Of a stretch of DNA of 5,848 nucleotides, positions 5,635 through 5,848 are shown piece by piece; positions within the stretch are counted from its first letter, which is position 1, and the number at the start of each line of letters is the position of its first letter. A model generated the notes under the pieces. The model saw nothing but the letters and a program-made list of their open reading frames with translations. It was not told the origin of the DNA and searched no databases. The stretch spans positions 1 to 5,848 of the forward strand of contig JAIFNK010000276.1 in assembly GCA_020047775.1 (NCBI GenBank). The letters run 5' to 3'. This DNA comes from Akkermansia sp. (GTDB lineage: Bacteria; Verrucomicrobiota; Verrucomicrobiia; Verrucomicrobiales; Akkermansiaceae). A program made the translations under genes and the position numbers.

Positions 5635-5848
5635 ATGATTCATCGCACCGAGGAAGGTCAGTCCGCCTTGTTTGAAGAAACTCCAGAGAACGAAGCCCCT
5701 CCCCGCAAGAAACGAGGCGGCAGCGAATCCCCCAAACCAACGGATTTAGGCCTCGCCGCGCCGTCTCAACTCGCCAAAAACTACGTGTTGGACACCAATG
5801 TCCTTCTGCACGACCCGGCCGCCCTTGAGCGCTTCAAGGAAAACCACC
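5635..5848 (+). CDS. PIN domain-PhoH family ATPase (3' partial)
   Basis: N-terminal 71 codons of a gene that continues past the right edge. Residues 1-45 are polar, charged and probably disordered, with a basic patch (PRKKRGG). They are followed by AKNYVLDTNVLLHDPAALER (47-66). The motif VLDTNVLLHDP is the start of the PIN nuclease domain in PhoH2/YlaK-type proteins, where a PIN domain is fused to a C-terminal PhoH ATPase; Asp53 would be the first metal-binding acid of the PIN site. The family is linked to sequence-directed RNA unwinding and cleavage, as described for mycobacterial PhoH2. The PhoH part is outside the window, so it is inferred from the motif. ATG 5635 has no Shine-Dalgarno sequence before it (CCCACCCATCACG). 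The gene is separated from the esterase by 224 bases and probably has its own promoter. Confidence 0.82.
   Translation, partial: MIHRTEEGQSALFEETPENEAPPRKKRGGSESPKPTDLGLAAPSQLAKNYVLDTNVLLHDPAALERFKENH

Noticed and set aside
5417..5638. Open frame of 73 codons on the + strand between the esterase and PhoH-type genes
   Set aside because: The product has no recognisable motif, signal or membrane segment, no ribosome binding site precedes ATG 5417, and it runs through the candidate promoter and repeats. A spurious frame is more likely, though a small unknown protein cannot be excluded.

Overview
The window is GC-rich coding DNA (about 60% G+C by eye) with six genes, all on the + strand and tightly packed. 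No tRNA, rRNA, CRISPR array or insertion sequence was recognised. The organism looks like a Gram-negative, outer-membrane bacterium: there is a LolA-fold periplasmic protein, a lipobox esterase and a MacB-type permease. The esterase style, the PIN-PhoH protein and the near absence of Shine-Dalgarno sequences would fit a member of the Verrucomicrobia/Planctomycetes group. That placement is from general resemblance only.

Positions 1-2595 hold a probable export module: the end of a LolD/MacB-type ABC ATPase (5' end outside the window), a MacB/FtsX-type permease 13 bases after it, and a secreted LolA-like 'outer membrane lipoprotein-sorting' protein 15 bases after that. The parts parallel the Lol pathway (ATPase, membrane extractor, periplasmic carrier), but only one permease is visible and its topology is MacB-like. 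The substrate may be a lipoprotein or another lipid-like molecule.

Positions 2602-3717 encode a protein with a C-terminal Rossmann-like methyltransferase domain and an unrecognised N-terminal half. It starts 6 bases after the LolA-like stop codon, so it probably belongs to the same transcript. Positions 3764-5410 encode a large lipoprotein esterase: an N-terminal region of about 260 residues of unknown type, then an alpha/beta hydrolase domain with a complete Ser-Asp-His set. It is probably co-transcribed too, though a 46-base gap separates it.

Positions 5411-5634 are the only sizeable non-coding stretch. It is locally AT-rich and contains small inverted repeats, a candidate sigma-54 promoter and six copies of ACGGG/CCCGT. 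It precedes the start of a PIN-PhoH protein that runs off the window. I see no clearly novel defence or mobile system. The parts most worth a second look are the ABC/LolA-like module, the unassigned methyltransferase, the esterase N-terminal half and the control region before the PhoH gene.
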